64,000 nt of DNA, from NCBI GenBank assembly GCA_045613305.1, contig JAZLAU010000020.1:1-64000 (forward strand), given 5' to 3'. The position numbers were made by a program, and so were the translations under genes. The first letter of the stretch is position 1. Each line of letters opens with the position of its first letter. Source of the DNA: SFTJ01 sp045613305 (GTDB taxonomy: Bacteria; Bacteroidota; Bacteroidia; Bacteroidales; Muribaculaceae). Below the pieces are notes generated by a model. The model did no database searches. It saw only the letters and a list, made by a program, of their open reading frames with translations, and was not told the origin of the DNA. This document shows, piece after piece, positions 61,357 to 64,000 of this stretch.

Positions 61357-64000
61357 TTAGAAACGGCCACCACGGCCGCCGCCCATGCCATGGCCACCGC
61401 CGCCACCAGGACCCATGCCACGACCATGACCACCGCCAGGGCCCATGCCTCCGTAATCAACCGGGCCACGGTCACCTTTACCGCCAAAGGTTTGGAAACG
61501 ATAAGACGCTGTCACCAAGATGTATCGGCCAAGCGAGTTAGTCCAACTTTGTGAGGTACTTTCGCCCGATGCGCTGAAGTTGATGTTTTTGCGTTGACCA
61601 AGAATGTCATAGGCCTTTACGCCGATAGTGGCATTTTTATTTGCCAAGAATTGATATTCAAGCGATGCGTTCCAAATCCATTGACTGGTGTTATATCCTG
61701 CATCGTAACCGCTTGTAGTGGTGTAACCGATGTCGCTGTTAAGCACAAAGTCGAACAAATAGAGAGTTCCGTCGAAACGACCACCATAAGAGTGAATGTT
61801 GCGGTCGTTTTGCGAACTCAACGAGTTGCGTGATTGTTGGTAAGAATAAGTTGGACGCAAATCGAGGTCTACGATATCGGTACGGTAACTGATACCTGGC
61901 GACACATTAAGGTTAAACGAGCCCACCTTGTTCAACATGTCATCGCTCAAATATTGCAATATGCTTTGTGCGCTTGTAAGGTCGGTAGTGGTGATGTTTT
62001 TGCGACCCATATTGTAACTTTCAGAGCGGCTGTAGCCTGCATTCAAGAAACTGCGGAAGTAGAAGGCCTTATTGCTCAAAGGGAAACTAATCATACCGCC
62101 GCCTCGTGCGCTCCAGTTGCCGTCGAGGTTAGTGTAGGTGCTTGCGCTCTTACCAGTGTTTTGGTCAGAAATCGACACACGCGACACATTGTTTTGAGAG
62201 TAGTTAAATCGAGCATTCAACATCCAAGAGCGTTGTGATTCCTGGTCAAAATCGTTAAAACGGAAATCCACGTTGTGGCTAAACGAAGCCTCAAGGTCGG
62301 GATTACCCACGCTGATGTTCATAGGGTTGCTCACATCGGGCACAGGTTGCAATTGAGTCACCGAAGGCTGGCTTGCGCGAGCACGATAGTTTAACTGCAA
62401 ACTGCGTGTCTTAGAGAACTTATATCTGAAACGAGCATAAGGAGCAGGCGCCCATAACCATGAAGTGGCAATGTTGCGTTCTGGATTAAGCAAGTCGTTG
62501 CTCTTTTGCATTGTTCCCATCAGTTGCACACCGGCATCAAGGTTATAGTTGGCATGCACTTTCTTATAGCCCACCTGAATGTCTTGGCTGAAGAATTCGT
62601 TACGGAATTGGCTACTTTGGGTCTTGTTGAAGATGTCTAACGCCTCTTTAACGTCGTATTCGCGGTCGAGGATATCGAAAAGCATCTGTTCGTTTTCGAG
62701 CACCGAGAAGCCAAACGATTCGCCGATGGCGCTACGCAACTGGTCGTCAGAAAGCAACGAGTGCATATATGTTGCCATATTATACTGATAATTGCCCGGA
62801 ACTGTCAAATAGCGGTCATACACATTCTTGTCGCTATTGTTGAAACGATAGTTTCCGCTATAGGCAATCTGCAAGAAGTTGGCTTTTTTAACATCGCCAA
62901 GAGGTTCGGTCCAAGTTATGCGACCATTCACACCATTGCTCCAAGTGTGGTTTTTGATAAGTTGGCGAATATCTTCGTCTGCAGTAGCATCGTCTTCATA
63001 TTCGTTGAGCGTGCGAGAGTTGTTGTCTTCGTGACGGTTGCTATAGTTGTAGCGCACCTGCACACTGAAACTGCGGCCCTTGCGACGCTTGAAGTTGTGG
63101 TTATAAACCAATTGTCCGCCAAATTCATAACTTGAGCCATCGTCCACGTCTTGTTCCACGCTGTTGTTGATAGGCTTAGCATCGGCAATTGTTGAGCCTG
63201 TGCGTGATTGCGAAATAGAGTTGTCCCAACTCTTATTGAAGTTGAACGACATGTTAGGACGGAACTCAAACACATTGCAAGAATCGATTTGCCAACGCAA
63301 GCGGAAATTAGCGCCCACATTATGACGGTCGTTGTTAGAAATCGACTTTGAGTCGGTCATACGGATATAGTCGGCGTAGGCTGTTGAAGACAAGCGTTGA
63401 GTCTTATAGTCGCGTGCCGAGTGTGAATACATCACATGACCGCCCACTCGAAATTTTTCCTCATTGCCCACATTGAAGTTCACACCAAAGTTTTGGCTTG
63501 TGTTGATGCCGTTATTGCCACCGCCGCGCGAGAATCGGGCAGCACCGCCATCGGTAAAGCCCATGTTGTTGGTGTTGTTAGCACCGCCCAAAATCGACAA
63601 CTGATTGCCGTCTCTGAAATACGATGCCATGCCACGCGCACCATAACGCTTATCGGTGCCGTATCCGGCCACAACGTTACCCATCCAGCCTTGATTCATG
63701 CCTGGCTTAACGCTCAGGTTAATCACAGTTTCGTCTTCACCATCGTCAACACCGGTAAGGCGGGCAAGGTCGCTCTTGCGGTCAATAACCTGCAACTTGT
63801 TAATCATATTTGCTGGCAAGTTCTTTGTTGCCACCGTAGGGTCGTCGGCAAAGAATTCCTTGCCATCGACCAAGAACTTTGTTACCGTTTTGCCGTTAGC
63901 AGTGATTTTGCCATCGCTACCCACTTCCACGCCAGGCAAACGCTTCAAAAGGTCTTCAACCACAGCGTTGACCTGTGTTTTATAACTATCGGCATTATAT
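61357..64000 (-). CDS. TonB-dependent-type outer-membrane beta-barrel with Gly/His/Met-rich tail (5' end outside window)
   Basis: About 880 residues are visible; the frame runs to the window edge (YNADSYKTQVNAVVEDLLKRL). The beginning is the end of a plug-like domain (RLPGVEVGSDGKITANGKTV, DDPTVATKNLPANMINKLQVI); the rest is a large barrel of the OMP_b-brl_3 type, with no conserved SusC-like partner beside it. The last ~45 residues are almost only Gly, His, Met, Arg and Pro (GGGHGRGMGPGGGGGHG), ending GRF so the terminal Phe for barrel assembly is kept. The tail could bind metal (inference). Own terminator at 61252. Confidence 0.85.
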   Translation of the reverse strand, partial: YNADSYKTQVNAVVEDLLKRLPGVEVGSDGKITANGKTVTKFLVDGKEFFADDPTVATKNLPANMINKLQVIDRKSDLARLTGVDDGEDETVINLSVKPGMNQGWMGNVVAGYGTDKRYGARGMASYFRDGNQLSILGGANNTNNMGFTDGGAARFSRGGGNNGINTSQNFGVNFNVGNEEKFRVGGHVMYSHSARDYKTQRLSSTAYADYIRMTDSKSISNNDRHNVGANFRLRWQIDSCNVFEFRPNMSFNFNKSWDNSISQSRTGSTIADAKPINNSVEQDVDDGSSYEFGGQLVYNHNFKRRKGRSFSVQVRYNYSNRHEDNNSRTLNEYEDDATADEDIRQLIKNHTWSNGVNGRITWTEPLGDVKKANFLQIAYSGNYRFNNSDKNVYDRYLTVPGNYQYNMATYMHSLLSDDQLRSAIGESFGFSVLENEQMLFDILDREYDVKEALDIFNKTQSSQFRNEFFSQDIQVGYKKVHANYNLDAGVQLMGTMQKSNDLLNPERNIATSWLWAPAPYARFRYKFSKTRSLQLNYRARASQPSVTQLQPVPDVSNPMNISVGNPDLEASFSHNVDFRFNDFDQESQRSWMLNARFNYSQNNVSRVSISDQNTGKSASTYTNLDGNWSARGGGMISFPLSNKAFYFRSFLNAGYSRSESYNMGRKNITTTDLTSAQSILQYLSDDMLNKVGSFNLNVSPGISYRTDIVDLDLRPTYSYQQSRNSLSSQNDRNIHSYGGRFDGTLYLFDFVLNSDIGYTTTSGYDAGYNTSQWIWNASLEYQFLANKNATIGVKAYDILGQRKNINFSASGESTSQSWTNSLGRYILVTASYRFQTFGGKGDRGPVDYGGMGPGGGHGRGMGPGGGGGHGMGGGRGGRF

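Overview
The window looks like a gut-type Bacteroidales chromosome (Bacteroidota), possibly Muribaculaceae-like; the family is an inference. Evidence: SusC/SusD and other TonB-dependent receptor systems, lipoproteins of Bacteroidota-restricted families (DUF4249, DUF4251, DUF4294), many glycoside hydrolases, and repeated use of the Bacteroidales promoter pattern TTTG-N19/20-TAnnTTTG rather than -35/-10 boxes.

Layout. 0-7.3 kb: a DNA-inversion locus. An Mpi-type serine invertase gene and two tandem promoters lie between inverted recombination sites (286-308 and 1614-1636). Outside lie two divergent susC genes whose start codons and signal peptides are identical (120 bp inverted repeat). The promoters now point right into a complete susC-susD pair; the left susC is cut by the window edge. 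7.8-12.7 kb: rimP-nusA-infB, with a hairpin plus seven T between promoter and first gene. 13.1-19.2 kb (minus strand): a DUF4294 protein, a Spy-like periplasmic protein, and GH43, a secreted protein and GH3. 19.5-22.9 kb: DUF4332 protein, gpsA, lysS. 22.9-24.4 kb: a small AT-rich accessory patch with a gene broken by one stop codon, next to tRNA-Ser(CGA). 24.5-25.7 kb: thiamine pyrophosphokinase and a PnuC-like transporter. 26.0-31.2 kb: xylose operon (NrtR-like regulator, xylB, xylA, xylose symporter) facing a GH30 glycosidase. 33.9-42.7 kb: rdgB and xerD (divergent), a YfhO-like membrane protein, a methyltransferase-like protein, a divergent GT11, mutS. 42.7-47.4 kb: M64 peptidase, sialidase, GH109 and a DUF4251 lipoprotein, a probable host-glycoprotein-degrading group. 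47.7-56.0 kb: recA, two candidate small RNAs, an acetyltransferase, a thioesterase, DUF721, recF, dnaX, a hydrolase, cdd. 56.0-57.1 kb: a glucosaminidase with two LysM domains. 57.1-61.2 kb: a TonB receptor/DUF4249/lipoprotein operon. 61.4-64 kb: a second TonB-type barrel with a Gly/His/Met-rich tail, running off the window.

Themes. Two surface-nutrient-uptake loci at opposite ends of the window carry different switches. The left one uses site-specific promoter inversion to choose between two susC genes. The right one has a run of nine G exactly in the spacer between the -33 and -7 promoter elements and, in the first sizeable gene, a 1-nt frameshift at T-runs inside the signal peptide; both are hallmarks of slipped-strand phase variation. 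In the middle, the xylose operon, GH43, GH3 and possibly GH30 fit xylan/arabinoxylan use, while M64 peptidase, sialidase and GH109 fit mucin use. All functions are read from sequence motifs; no database search was run.
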